The position numbers were made by a program, and so were the translations under genes. The notes below the pieces were generated by a model that saw only the letters and a list, made by a program, of their open reading frames with translations, was not told the DNA's origin and searched no databases. 27,370 bases of DNA from a virus: IMG/VR virus record IMGVR_UViG_3300005939_000035, positions 1 through 27,370 of that record. One strand, 5' to 3'. Shown here piece by piece: positions 7,831 through 16,148 of the stretch. How positions within the stretch are numbered: the stretch's first letter is position 1; the number at the start of each line of letters is the position of its first letter.

Positions 7831-10029
7831 ATGGCTGTCAGGAATACGAAACCTAAAATGGCATATGGTCCAGGTGATGACCTTGTTCAAATACCAGCAG
7901 CGCCAATTATTGCAAAACGCGCTCCAACAACAAGTGACTTTGCTCAGCTCGGAACAACATGGGTTGATAAATCAGCTGATACTGTTTATGTTTTAACAAG
8001 CATTTCTTCTAACTCAGCAAACTGGGCTACAAGTCCTGCATCTGGTGTTGCTACATTTACTTCTGTTGAAGTTGATGGCGGTGATATAGATTGTATTAAC
8101 GGTAGTGGAATTACTATCGATAGTGGTAATCTTACCGTTTCTGCTGGAAACGTAAGTGTTGTTGGAAACCTAGCTGTTACTGGTGATTTAGATTTAACCG
8201 GTGATTTTGATATTACATCTTCTGATGCTGTTTCAATAACATCGTCAAAAGATGCTGTCCAAGCTGTATACTTACACGCTGATGGTGGTACATCAGAAAC
8301 AATCGAGATATATGCTGACCAAGGTACAGCTGTAAACTCAGTAAACATACATTCAGATGTTGGTGGAATAACACTTACCGCAACAGGCCTTGCTACAGCA
8401 GATGCAATAAACTTAAGTGCTCTAGCTGGTGGCGTAGATATAGATGGAATCTTACAAGTTAATATTGCAAGTGCGCAAGATGCTTCTGATGCAGTTAAAA
8501 TAGTCTCATCTGCTGGTGGTATGGATATTACTGCTATTGGTGAAGCTGCTCAAGATATAGACATCTCTAATACAGGTGGTTCAGTTAACATCTCTGCTTC
8601 TGAAGCAATTGCTGATGCGGTTGTCGTAACGGCTTCTGCTGGTGGAATAGATATTGCTGCTGTCGGTGGAGCTGGGCTTGATGTTGATATTAGTAATACA
8701 GGTGGTTCAGTTAACATCTCTGCAACAGAAGCTATCGCTGATGCAGTTGTCGTATCTACGACTGCTGGTGGTATTGATATTGCTGCTGTCGGTGGAGCTG
8801 GACTTGACGTTGATATTAGCAATACAGGTGGTTCAGTAAATATTTCTGCTACAGAAGCAATTGCTGATGCAGTTGTAATCTCAACAACGGCTGGCGGAAT
8901 AGACGTTGTAGCTGTAGGTTCCGCTGGTCTTGATGTTGATATTAGTAATACAGGTGGTTCAGTAAATATCTCTGCTACAGAAGCTGTAGGCGATGCGATT
9001 GTTATCGATGCTTCAGATGCTGCTGGCGGAATAGATATTAAAGCTGGTACAGGCGGAATCTCTGTTGGTGATGAAGTTGATACAACAACAATTAGCGTTG
9101 GCGATGTTGCTCCAACGGCAAGTAGAACAATAACAATTGGTGGTGGTCAAGTTGCTACTGCTGCGGTTACAGACACGATAGATATTGGTGTTGATGGTGC
9201 TACAGCAAATGCTGACTCTATTAAAATTGTAAATGTTGGTACTGGTGCTCTTGCTACAGGTCTTAATACCGTTAATATTGCAAGCGGAAATGTTGCTTCC
9301 GGTACACATGCTGTTAATGTTTCAACAGGAACCGGAACTAAGATTGTTAATCTTGGTAATGCTGACGCAATAACAACATTAAATGTTGATGCTATTACTT
9401 TAATTAACGATAGCGTTAACGCAGATACGAGCATTAATACAGGTTCAAGTACAGGTGTTGTTGCTGTTGGTAACGCAGCTGCTGGAGCGGTTACTGTTGA
9501 TACTGCTGCAAATATAGCTCTTAACAGTGCTACAGCTTCTAACTTTACCGTTACTGGCGCAAGCGCAGACTTAACACTACTATCAACAGGTGGATCGGTT
9601 AATGTTTCAGCTACTGAAGCAGTTGGTGATGCTATTGTTCTTGATGCTTCAGACGCTGCTGGCGGAATAGATCTTAAAGCTGGCACAGGCGGAATAGATA
9701 TTGCTGCTGCTGGAATTGTAACAATGACTCCTGCAACTGCAACTGCTGCTGCTGCCGCTGTAACAATCGATGCTAACGTTGGTGTTGCAACCCTTACGGG
9801 CTTAACAACAGCTTCTGCTGCAAGCCAGATATTTACAATAACAGATAGTATTGTAACCGTTGGTTCTGCACTACTTGTTTCGATAAGTAATCTTGGTGCA
9901 AATGACGCTCAAATGACCGTAACCAGAGTTACTCCTGGAGCTGGATCATTTACCGTTACAGCAACAAATAATGGTGCTGCTGCACTTAATGGTGATGTAA
10001 TTATCACCTATTGGGTAATCGCTGCGTAA
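7831..10029 (+). CDS. Repetitive beta-helical surface/fibre protein
   Basis: A 732-residue protein. ATG 7831 is preferred over upstream codons because GGAG lies 6 bp before it. The N-terminal 65 residues (AVRNTKPKMAYGPGDDL onward, with FAQLGTTWVDKSADTVYVL) look like a virion-attachment domain. The rest is almost wholly short hydrophobic strands with Gly, Ala, Asp, Ser and Thr turns. Four 42-residue tandem repeats carry SNTGGSVNISATEAIADAVV. A second region has hexapeptide-like NVGTGALATGLNTVNIASGN strands, as in trimeric beta-helices. The C-terminal 90 residues form a cap (TVTRVTPGAGSFTVTATNNG). There is almost no Cys or Trp. It is probably a long fibre or capsid/tail surface decoration, first in the adhesin operon. 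Confidence 0.7.
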   Translation: MAVRNTKPKMAYGPGDDLVQIPAAPIIAKRAPTTSDFAQLGTTWVDKSADTVYVLTSISSNSANWATSPASGVATFTSVEVDGGDIDCINGSGITIDSGNLTVSAGNVSVVGNLAVTGDLDLTGDFDITSSDAVSITSSKDAVQAVYLHADGGTSETIEIYADQGTAVNSVNIHSDVGGITLTATGLATADAINLSALAGGVDIDGILQVNIASAQDASDAVKIVSSAGGMDITAIGEAAQDIDISNTGGSVNISASEAIADAVVVTASAGGIDIAAVGGAGLDVDISNTGGSVNISATEAIADAVVVSTTAGGIDIAAVGGAGLDVDISNTGGSVNISATEAIADAVVISTTAGGIDVVAVGSAGLDVDISNTGGSVNISATEAVGDAIVIDASDAAGGIDIKAGTGGISVGDEVDTTTISVGDVAPTASRTITIGGGQVATAAVTDTIDIGVDGATANADSIKIVNVGTGALATGLNTVNIASGNVASGTHAVNVSTGTGTKIVNLGNADAITTLNVDAITLINDSVNADTSINTGSSTGVVAVGNAAAGAVTVDTAANIALNSATASNFTVTGASADLTLLSTGGSVNVSATEAVGDAIVLDASDAAGGIDLKAGTGGIDIAAAGIVTMTPATATAAAAAVTIDANVGVATLTGLTTASAASQIFTITDSIVTVGSALLVSISNLGANDAQMTVTRVTPGAGSFTVTATNNGAAALNGDVIITYWVIAA
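8569..9060 (+). repeat. 126-bp in-frame tandem repeats, about four copies
   Basis: The AATACAGGTGG landmark recurs at 8569, 8695, 8821 and 8947, exactly 126 bp apart (42 codons). A degenerate unit precedes the first. Copies differ mostly at synonymous or conservative positions. The last unit changes after about position 8985 into a segment repeated again at 9586-9696. Confidence 0.85.
9586..9696 (+). repeat. Dispersed copy of the 8950-9060 repeat segment
   Basis: This 111-bp stretch encodes nearly the same residues as 8950-9060 (ATEAVGDAIV, then DASDAAGGID, then KAGTGGI). It is offset by exactly 636 bp, with mainly third-position differences, so the protein was kept under selection after the duplication. 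Confidence 0.8.
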
Positions 10030-10040
10030 GAGGATTTAAT

Positions 10041-10069
10041 ATCGGGTATTCTAATATTGAATGCCCGAT
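10041..10069 (+). other. 10-bp stem hairpin between fibre genes
   Basis: Arms ATCGGGTATT (10041-10050) and AATGCCCGAT (10060-10069) pair over 10 bp with one G-T wobble and a 9-base loop. It lies 11 bp after the 732-residue gene and 20 bp before the next start. There is no T run, so it is more likely an mRNA-stabilising or partial-attenuation structure than a full terminator. Confidence 0.5.
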
Positions 10070-10089
10070 TAACTATAGATAGGAAAATT

Positions 10090-10317
10090 ATGGAATTATC
10101 GCCACGCATATCTGCAAAAGTTATCAACACAGACGAAAATGGAACAGAAAGAACCTATGAATTTACATTTCCAAATGGGGCTCCTGCTTCTGAAATTCTA
10201 CAGTCTTTGGCTGACATGCACAAAAAGATTCTTGAAGAAGCTAAGAAAAATGAAGAAAAAGAATCTGCTGGAGAAGTCGATGCAGATGCTAAATGCGATG
10301 ATGTAGAAAGCAAATAG
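10090..10317 (+). CDS. Small acidic hypothetical protein
   Basis: A 75-residue protein. ATG 10090 is chosen because AGGA precedes it closely; an in-frame TTG at 10057 lies inside the upstream hairpin and is unlikely. The N-terminal half has beta character (SPRISAKVINTDENGTERTY). The C-terminal half is a highly charged helix (EEAKKNEEKESAGEVD) ending in an acidic tail. No family was recognised. It lies between two virion-type genes and may be a small scaffold, chaperone or virion accessory. Confidence 0.6.
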   Translation: MELSPRISAKVINTDENGTERTYEFTFPNGAPASEILQSLADMHKKILEEAKKNEEKESAGEVDADAKCDDVESK

Positions 10318-10338
10318 ATTCTAAAAAAGGAAAGTTTT

Positions 10339-10680
10339 ATGGCTGCAAGTCTAGAAATGCGAATTGAGCCGATCAGGTCTCTTGTCGCAGCTTCAGTTGG
10401 CGCAACATATACGAATATTGGAACGCCACTTAATAAACCGACTCGCATGGTTATCATTCAAAATGAAACAAACGCATCAGTAATGATTTCATTTGCTGCT
10501 GAAGATGACCATATACAAATGAGAGCTGGATCACAGATTATTATCGATGTCTGTACGAATGAAGTCCAATCTCAAGGGTTTTATATTTCAAAAGAAACCC
10601 AGTTTAAAGTTAAATATACAGGAGTCGCTCCAACGTCCGGAAGTGTGAATATTACATCCATGTACGCAAGGGGTTCATAA
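10339..10680 (+). CDS. Small beta-rich virion-type protein
   Basis: A 113-residue protein with AAGGAAAG before ATG 10339. It opens MAASLEMRIEPIRSLVAASV and then alternates strands and turns (TRMVIIQNETNASVMISFAA, IIIDVCTNEVQSQGFYISKE, FKVKYTGVAPTSGSVNITSM), consistent with a single beta-sandwich. There is no signal peptide or membrane segment. Its last base is shared with the ATG of the 500-residue fibre gene (TAATG), indicating translational coupling. It is likely a small tail or head decoration protein or fibre adaptor, inferred from fold pattern and position. Confidence 0.6.
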   Translation: MAASLEMRIEPIRSLVAASVGATYTNIGTPLNKPTRMVIIQNETNASVMISFAAEDDHIQMRAGSQIIIDVCTNEVQSQGFYISKETQFKVKYTGVAPTSGSVNITSMYARGS

Positions 10681-12182
10681 TGTCACAGATTTCTGCACCA
10701 GGTGGTATTACAACAATAACAGGTGACAGCGGCGGATCAGTTCTGCCAGACGGTTCAGGTAATATCTCCTTAGTAGGATTAAATGTTATAGAGGTAGTAG
10801 GAGTTCCTACCTCAAATCAAATATCAGTATCTTTAAACAACGGAACTGACGGTCAACTTTTAATTGGTGGTGGAGCACTACCTATTTGGGCTAATATAGT
10901 ATCAGCTGGTGGGACTATTCTTATTAATAATAGTGCCAATTCAATTAATCTTGAATCTTCTGGCGCAGTTCCAATTCAATTTGATACAGACGTTGGCGCA
11001 GCAGTTCCCGTATTAGGTGTCTTAGACATTATGGGTGGAACTAATGTAAATACGTCTGGTGCTGGAAAAGTTGTAACGGTTAACTTAGGTACAGATCTAA
11101 CAGCTCTTTCGTCAATTACGATGGACGCTACTGGATCAGTGCAAACTGGAACGACAAGCGGAGACGTAATTACTGCTCAGGCATATGATGTTACTGCAGC
11201 CGCATATGAAACATTTGCAACATTAACAGCTGACGCTACAACCCCAACTATGGACTTAAGTGACTCAGTTACCAAGTCTGGTGGTTATATTTATCGCGCT
11301 GGTGGAACAGATGTTCCCGTTGCCGATGGTGGAACCGGAGCATCGACACTGACTGATCATGGTGTATTGGTCGGATCAGGAACTAGTGCAGTTACTCCTC
11401 TTGCTGTTGGTACAGATGGACAGGTTATCTTGGGTTCAACTGGTGCCGACCCTGTATTTGCAACACTTGCGTCAGCTGGTAGCACAATTACATTCACGCC
11501 AGGAGCTGGAACACTTAATCTTGAAGCGGGCGGAGCTGTAGCAATATCTGCTCCAACTGATGCTGGAACTGCAACACCTGCAGCTGGAGCGCTGACGCTT
11601 ACTGGCGGAACCAATATTGCAACGACGGGTACTGGATCTACCGCAACTATTAACTTTGATGGAACTCTTCCTGTTGCAAGTGGTGGTACTGGTATTGCTA
11701 CGGCTACAACATACGCTGTGCTTTGTGGTGGAACAACTGCTACAGGTGCTTATCAATCAATCGCTTCAGTTGGAACGGCTGATCAAGTTCTAACGTCTAA
11801 TGGCGCTGGCGCATTGCCAACATTCCAAGATGCTGGTGGTGGTGGTGGAGGAATGCCATGGAGTAGCCAGCTTGCTGGAACATTTACTATGGCTGTTAAT
11901 ACTGGATATATTCCATCAAACTCTGCATCTAAGATTACAGCAACACTACCATCGACTGCAGCATTTGGAGATGTTGTAGCTATCGCTGGTGAATGTGTTG
12001 GAGGCTGGAGAATTGCTCAGAATGCTAGTCAAATTATTCACTTTGGTAATACAGATACCTCAACAGGGACTGGTGGCTATCTAGAATTTACAAATAGATA
12101 TGACAGTGTTGAATTGATTTGTGTTCTTGCAAATACAGAATGGACTGTAAGATCATCAGTTGGAAATATAACCGTTGTATAA
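10680..12182 (+). CDS. Tail fibre / receptor-binding protein
   Basis: A 500-residue protein coupled by TAATG to the preceding gene. The N-terminal part (about 1-110) carries the module NGTDGQLLIGGGALPIWANI followed by SAGGTILINNSANSINLE, also present in the three downstream fibres. The middle repeats GGTG-x-T and GTDGQVILGSTGADPVF units typical of trimeric fibre shafts. A poly-Gly hinge (about residue 393) leads to a C-terminal domain of about 105 residues with FTMAVNTGYIPSN, GECVGGWRIAQNASQIIHFG and ELICVLANTEWTVRSSVGNI, a conserved-looking tip domain seen in many phage fibres. The role is host adhesion; the receptor is unknown. Confidence 0.75.
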   Translation: MSQISAPGGITTITGDSGGSVLPDGSGNISLVGLNVIEVVGVPTSNQISVSLNNGTDGQLLIGGGALPIWANIVSAGGTILINNSANSINLESSGAVPIQFDTDVGAAVPVLGVLDIMGGTNVNTSGAGKVVTVNLGTDLTALSSITMDATGSVQTGTTSGDVITAQAYDVTAAAYETFATLTADATTPTMDLSDSVTKSGGYIYRAGGTDVPVADGGTGASTLTDHGVLVGSGTSAVTPLAVGTDGQVILGSTGADPVFATLASAGSTITFTPGAGTLNLEAGGAVAISAPTDAGTATPAAGALTLTGGTNIATTGTGSTATINFDGTLPVASGGTGIATATTYAVLCGGTTATGAYQSIASVGTADQVLTSNGAGALPTFQDAGGGGGGMPWSSQLAGTFTMAVNTGYIPSNSASKITATLPSTAAFGDVVAIAGECVGGWRIAQNASQIIHFGNTDTSTGTGGYLEFTNRYDSVELICVLANTEWTVRSSVGNITVV

Positions 12183-12196
12183 AAAGGAACATTAAA

Positions 12197-12400
12197 GTGG
12201 TATTAGAAACTACGATGATCGTGCGTGGACTAATCATTGCTGTTGCGCTTCTTGTTGGAAGCGCATCAGTCTATTGGCTTGGTAGTGATAATAATATTGA
12301 AGAATCGGCTGAAATTGTAATTAAAGAACAGACCGGATTTGATTTAGATATTACTCCATTTTCCATAGAGAAGAAGGACGATAAAAATGGCAACAAATAA
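12197..12400 (+). CDS. Small single-span membrane protein
   Basis: A 67-residue protein. GTG 12197 is chosen because AAGGA lies 9 bp upstream; ATG 12215 is an in-frame alternative giving 61 residues. One membrane helix near the N-terminus (RGLIIAVALLVGSASVYWLG) is followed by an acidic 40-residue tail (NNIEESAEIVIKEQTGFDLD). It overlaps the glycine-rich adhesin gene by 14 bp. The architecture would fit a spanin-like or pinholin-like lysis partner or a membrane-associated assembly factor, but no lysis enzyme is nearby. Confidence 0.6.
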   Translation: MVLETTMIVRGLIIAVALLVGSASVYWLGSDNNIEESAEIVIKEQTGFDLDITPFSIEKKDDKNGNK

Positions 12401-13259
12401 TAGTGTTAATGGCACAACTAAGACAACTACGTTTACAGCAAGTGGAACACTTACGGTCGATGCAAGAACGCAATCTATGGATGTTTATGGATGGAGCGGT
12501 GGAGCTGGAGCTGGTTCTGGGTGTCGTGGGGCAAGTACCGCTTCTACTGGAGGATCTGGAGCTGGATCAGGCGGAATGTTTCTTTATAAAATTCCGGGGC
12601 CGTTCCTTGCTAGTACAACTGTAGTTACAATTGGAGCTGCTGGATCTGGTGGAGCATCTCAAACTTCTGACGACACCGTTGGAAACGACGGGACTGACGG
12701 CGGAAACTCTAGTATATGGCCTAGCGTTTTTCTTGTAGATAGTGGTGGAAACAAGGGTAAAGGCGGCGTAAGCTCTTCTTTTATTAGTGGCGGAACTGCA
12801 GGAAAATGGTATCTACATGGTCAACTATTTGGAGAAGGCGGACGATCAGGTGGAGGCGGAAAGAACATTGATGGCGGAACTTCTACAACTTCATCCTACT
12901 CTAACACTTTACAAGGTGGATCTGGTGGAGGCGGAGCAGGGGCTGATTCTGGAACTGAAAGAACCGGTGGAGCTGGCCAAACTCTATTCGCAAATGCTGG
13001 TGGAGCTGGCGGTGTAGAGTCAGGTACTATAGATGGAAGCGATGGAAGCACTTATACAGCAGCAAATACATTGTGTGGTGGAACTGGTGGCGGAGGCGGT
13101 GGAGGCCAAAGCATCGGAGCTGCAGCTGGTAATGGGGGGAATGGTGGCTTTCCTTCTGGTTCTGGTGGCGGAGGAGGCGGATCTCTAAATGGGACCAACT
13201 CTGGAGCCGGTGGAGATGGTGCCGCGGGACAGATAATTATTATAGAACATTTAGGATAA
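12387..13259 (+). CDS. Glycine-rich tail fibre tip / adhesin
   Basis: A 290-residue protein whose start overlaps the previous gene. The N-terminal 35 residues (TTKTTTFTASGTLTVDARTQ) form strands, and the rest is extremely glycine-rich with tracts such as GGGAGAD, GGGGGGGQ and GNGGNGG separated by short Ser/Thr/Asn loops. This is the composition of poly-glycine-II sandwich domains found at distal adhesins of T4-like phages. It ends GAAGQIIIIEHLG, a closing strand common in this class. It is probably a receptor-binding tip, with variable loops between the glycine tracts determining specificity; that inference rests on composition. Confidence 0.7.
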   Translation: MATNNSVNGTTKTTTFTASGTLTVDARTQSMDVYGWSGGAGAGSGCRGASTASTGGSGAGSGGMFLYKIPGPFLASTTVVTIGAAGSGGASQTSDDTVGNDGTDGGNSSIWPSVFLVDSGGNKGKGGVSSSFISGGTAGKWYLHGQLFGEGGRSGGGGKNIDGGTSTTSSYSNTLQGGSGGGGAGADSGTERTGGAGQTLFANAGGAGGVESGTIDGSDGSTYTAANTLCGGTGGGGGGGQSIGAAAGNGGNGGFPSGSGGGGGGSLNGTNSGAGGDGAAGQIIIIEHLG

Positions 13260-13262
13260 GTT

Positions 13263-13442
13263 ATGGCTGATCATACAAACAAATATGCTATTGTTAGCGC
13301 TGATGGAGTTGTAATCAATATAATCATCTGGAAGGGTGATTCATATTTGCCAGGAACTGGAAATAGTCTTGTCTACAATCCGGTTGCTGCAATAGGTGAT
13401 ACATTTGATTTTGATACATTTGAATTTACAAAACCAGAATAA
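13263..13442 (+). CDS. Tiny fibre-operon accessory protein (59 aa), paralogue 1
   Basis: A 59-residue protein starting at ATG 13263, 3 bp after the adhesin stop, with AGGATAAG upstream inside the preceding gene's end. It reads MADHTNKYAIVSADGVVINI, then IIWKGDSYLPG and IGDTFDFDTFEFTKPE. It parallels the next small gene: a YAIV..DGVV.NIII strand pair, a proline/glycine turn, then G..F/Y....F..P. This pattern is seen in small tail-fibre assembly or attachment domains in phages, where G-D-x-Y/F-D...F..P closes the domain. Function is inferred from operon position. Confidence 0.65.
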   Translation: MADHTNKYAIVSADGVVINIIIWKGDSYLPGTGNSLVYNPVAAIGDTFDFDTFEFTKPE

Positions 13443-13455
13443 ATAGGAGTCAATC

Positions 13456-13626
13456 ATGACAAAAACTGCTTTGATTAACAGTGAAAATATAGTGGTAAGT
13501 ATTATTATAAGCCCTATTAATTATAAGATCCCTGCAGGATTTACATCAGTAAATATTGATGGGAAAGCTGTTTACGTTGGATATGTATATAATCCAAGTG
13601 ATGAAACTTTCTCAGCACCTCAATAA
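13456..13626 (+). CDS. Tiny fibre-operon accessory protein (56 aa), paralogue 2
   Basis: A 56-residue protein with TAGGAG 5-8 bp before ATG 13456. It reads MTKTALINSENIVVSIIISP, later GFTSVNIDGKAVYVGYVY and ending ETFSAPQ. It aligns along its length with the preceding 59-residue protein, though identity is low: A-I/L-V/I with VV.III near the N-terminus and G..Y/F....F..P at the end. It ends 9 bp before the first C1q-type fibre gene. It may be a chaperone or adaptor for the fibres; no direct evidence. Confidence 0.6.
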   Translation: MTKTALINSENIVVSIIISPINYKIPAGFTSVNIDGKAVYVGYVYNPSDETFSAPQ

Positions 13627-13635
13627 GGAATTAAG

Positions 13636-14916
13636 ATGGCTCGAGCAAAAAAAGGTGGTGTTTCAGGGTTAAATCCTCTCGCTTATTTAGGGGTCGAGCC
13701 ATCGGCTCCATCTGAGGTTCTTCTTAATAAGAGAAGGCCAACGGCAAAAGATTTCTCTGATTATGTTATAGGAACATGGTGGCTCTTTGTAGAAGAGCAA
13801 GAAGTATGGCTATTGATTGATAAAAGAGAAGGTCTTGCTTCGTGGATTATGCTCTATCCGAGTTCAAGCGGAGCTGGAGCGTCAACATTTGAAGCTGATA
13901 CTGGGACCGCAAATGAAGTTGATGAGACTATAAAAATTCTTGGATCTAAAAATATATCAACATCCGCGACTGGAAATACAATAACAATAGATCTTGAAGA
14001 CTCAATATCTATCTCTAATAATTTGACTATTAGTGGATCTCTTGCAGCAAGCGCTCTTCTTAATGTTGGAGATGCTTGTACTGATACTTTTGTTACATGC
14101 GGAACAACTTTAGAAGTAAAAAATGGCATAACAATTGCATCTGGCGGCTTAGATTCAACTGGTCAAACGCGCATAAGAAGCTTTTCATCTGGAGTGCTAC
14201 AGTCCGATACATATGGAAGTATATCATCACCTGCTGGAACAGATGGACAAGTATTACTTGCTGGAACTGATGGACCAAAATGGTCTAATATTACATCTAA
14301 TGATGGAACTTTGGTCATAACTGAAGGTGCAAATAGTATAAACATAGATCAAGCAGGCGGAGCACCTGCAATAGCAACTGGAGCAAATGTTTCATTTTAT
14401 GCGACAGGCTCAGTTACTTATAATGAGTATGAAATTTTCAGTCCAACACCATCATCGCCTTATTACTTTCCCATTGGTAGTAAATTTGCATGTTCAACTG
14501 CATATGATACTTATAGCAAGTTTTTCCCTGGAGATGGAGCAGGAAAGGGAGCTTATTATATTGTTCCAATATCTGGTAAATATCTAATATCGAGCGTCCA
14601 GTATATTGTTAAATCAAGTGGAACAGGAACGAAAAATGATCCTGCTTTCTTAATGGGGGCAGACATTAAAATTGGAGATACTCATTATTGCCCTACAGGT
14701 TGCGATTATGTTGTTATTCCCGCAAAAAATGCACCTCCTATTATGTTTAATACTGAAGTTATGCTTGATTTAAAGGTAGGTGATAGAATAGATTTTTCTG
14801 TTTTTGTTTATATGAATTATCTAGCTTCTGGTACTTCCTTTAGAATTGATGGTTCTAATTATCATGAAACGGATAGTCTTCCTGCGAGTCATATTTTCGG
14901 AAACTTAATTGGATAA
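13636..14916 (+). CDS. Fibre/receptor-binding protein with C1q-like head, copy A
   Basis: A 426-residue protein with AAGGA before ATG 13636. There are three parts. Residues 1-75 are an attachment domain shared with two downstream genes (GLNPLAYLGVEPSAPSEVLL, IGTWWLFVEEQEVWLL, then ASW-LYP). Residues 80-255 are a beta shaft (ISNNLTISGSLAAS, then STGQTRIRSFSSGVLQS, then GTDGQVLLAGTDGPKWSNI). Residues 260-426 are a C1q/TNF-like jelly-roll head (KFFPGDGAGKGAYYIVPISG-KYL, VGDRIDFSVFVY, SHIFGNLIG). C1q-type heads are trimeric binding modules. The role is probably host-receptor or surface-glycan binding; attachment by the shared N-terminus is inferred. Confidence 0.75.
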   Translation: MARAKKGGVSGLNPLAYLGVEPSAPSEVLLNKRRPTAKDFSDYVIGTWWLFVEEQEVWLLIDKREGLASWIMLYPSSSGAGASTFEADTGTANEVDETIKILGSKNISTSATGNTITIDLEDSISISNNLTISGSLAASALLNVGDACTDTFVTCGTTLEVKNGITIASGGLDSTGQTRIRSFSSGVLQSDTYGSISSPAGTDGQVLLAGTDGPKWSNITSNDGTLVITEGANSINIDQAGGAPAIATGANVSFYATGSVTYNEYEIFSPTPSSPYYFPIGSKFACSTAYDTYSKFFPGDGAGKGAYYIVPISGKYLISSVQYIVKSSGTGTKNDPAFLMGADIKIGDTHYCPTGCDYVVIPAKNAPPIMFNTEVMLDLKVGDRIDFSVFVYMNYLASGTSFRIDGSNYHETDSLPASHIFGNLIG

Positions 14917-14925
14917 GGATATATA

Positions 14926-16140
14926 ATGGTTAATAATAGGAAATCGGCAGGCGCAAATCCTTTTTCATATCTTGGCGTAGAAGCAGGTAATCCGTCAGAA
15001 ATATTATTTCAATCTCGCCAACCAACAGCAGATGATTATGCAAATATTAGTGTTGGCGCTTGGTGGTTAATGATTGACGCTCAGGAAGTATGGCTTCTTC
15101 TTGCAAAGAAAGCTGGCGTAGCATCTTGGTCTAAATTATATCCAGTAGCTGCTGGCGCTTCTACTGATTCTTTTGTTACTGATTCTGGTACCGCCACACC
15201 TGAAAACGGAGACCTTGGAATAGGAGGAAACCTAAGTTTCGAAACTTACGCGATAGGTGACACTTTAGAGATATTTACAGATGAGTCACTTACTGTTTTA
15301 AATAATATGACCGTATCTTTTTCCTGGCTAAAATCAGGAGGCTCTTTTACGAGTGCTTCGCTAACAACAACAAATGGTATTGTGTGCTCTAATGTTTCTA
15401 CGTCTGGAGAAATTATTACTGTTGCTGCAGGGGGAGCTGATATAGCAACCAGTGTTGATCTACAAAGTTTAGGGGTTGGTGTTGTACAATCTAATGCGAC
15501 GGGAGTTTTATCTTCAGACAACGGAACAAACGGACAGGCTCTTATAGGTGGAACTGCAATTACTCCTGTATGGGCAAGTATAGCATCTGCAGATGGATCT
15601 ATTGATATAACAGAAACTGCTAATGGAATTGATTTATCTCAAGACGGTGGAGCTATTGGGCCAAGTGGTCAAGAGTATACATTTCTTTATTATGCGAGCG
15701 AGCCTGAGACGGGTTCTTCTAGCTTCTTTATAGGTAGCCAGAAGAAACTTATAAAAGATTATGATCCATCAAATATGTTTTTCCCTGGTGATAGTGCAGG
15801 TACTGGTGCAAAATTTACCGCTCCTATTGATGGTGTTTATCATATTCATGCAACGGTAAGCAGAGCAGACGCTGGACCACAAACTTCATATTCCCAAGTA
15901 AAGATTATTTCTCCAACAAGTTACTGCTTGATGCTAGAGCCACCCTTGTATTATAGGAATCTAAGGCAGAATCGCACAAGAATCTATTCTTCGGTATTTG
16001 ATAATATGTATGTCTTAACTGCTGGTCAGGAAGTTACATTTCAGGTTCTTGTTACGGGTGGGCCTGTTGCTATTTCAAAGAACACATCACCTATTCAAGG
16101 TTTAAGAACGACCTGGATAAGTGGACATTTAATTCGATAG
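14926..16140 (+). CDS. Fibre/receptor-binding protein with C1q-like head, copy B
   Basis: A 404-residue paralogue of the preceding gene, with AAGGA 8-12 bp before ATG 14926. The N-terminal 75 residues match closely (NPFSYLGVEAGNPSEILF, RQPTADDY, VGAWWLMIDAQEVWLLLAKK). The shaft shows the same VVQSNATGVLSSDNGTNGQ and IGGTAITPVWASI units. The head (about 240-404) keeps the C1q landmarks MFFPGDSAGTGAKFTAPIDG-VY and TWISGHLIR but differs at most loop positions, so it probably binds something different. A conserved base with diverged head is the usual signature of receptor-binding diversification. Confidence 0.75.
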   Translation: MVNNRKSAGANPFSYLGVEAGNPSEILFQSRQPTADDYANISVGAWWLMIDAQEVWLLLAKKAGVASWSKLYPVAAGASTDSFVTDSGTATPENGDLGIGGNLSFETYAIGDTLEIFTDESLTVLNNMTVSFSWLKSGGSFTSASLTTTNGIVCSNVSTSGEIITVAAGGADIATSVDLQSLGVGVVQSNATGVLSSDNGTNGQALIGGTAITPVWASIASADGSIDITETANGIDLSQDGGAIGPSGQEYTFLYYASEPETGSSSFFIGSQKKLIKDYDPSNMFFPGDSAGTGAKFTAPIDGVYHIHATVSRADAGPQTSYSQVKIISPTSYCLMLEPPLYYRNLRQNRTRIYSSVFDNMYVLTAGQEVTFQVLVTGGPVAISKNTSPIQGLRTTWISGHLIR

Positions 16141-16148
16141 GAGATTTG

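Noticed and set aside
8569-9060. CRISPR-like array
   Set aside because: The period is 126 bp, the whole unit repeats in frame within a coding gene, and there are no unique spacers.
8550-9686. Long antisense frames opposite the repetitive 732-residue gene (8550-8822, 9013-9309, 9147-9686)
   Set aside because: They mirror the Gly/Ala/Thr repeat codons, show low-complexity Ser/Pro/Thr composition, and lack ribosome sites.
11357-13017. Alternative frames inside the fibre and glycine-rich genes (11357-11614, 11472-11756, 12403-12624, 12787-13017)
   Set aside because: Skewed composition (runs of Ser/Cys or Leu/Glu) is what frame-shifted Gly/Ser-rich DNA yields; no starts with ribosome sites.
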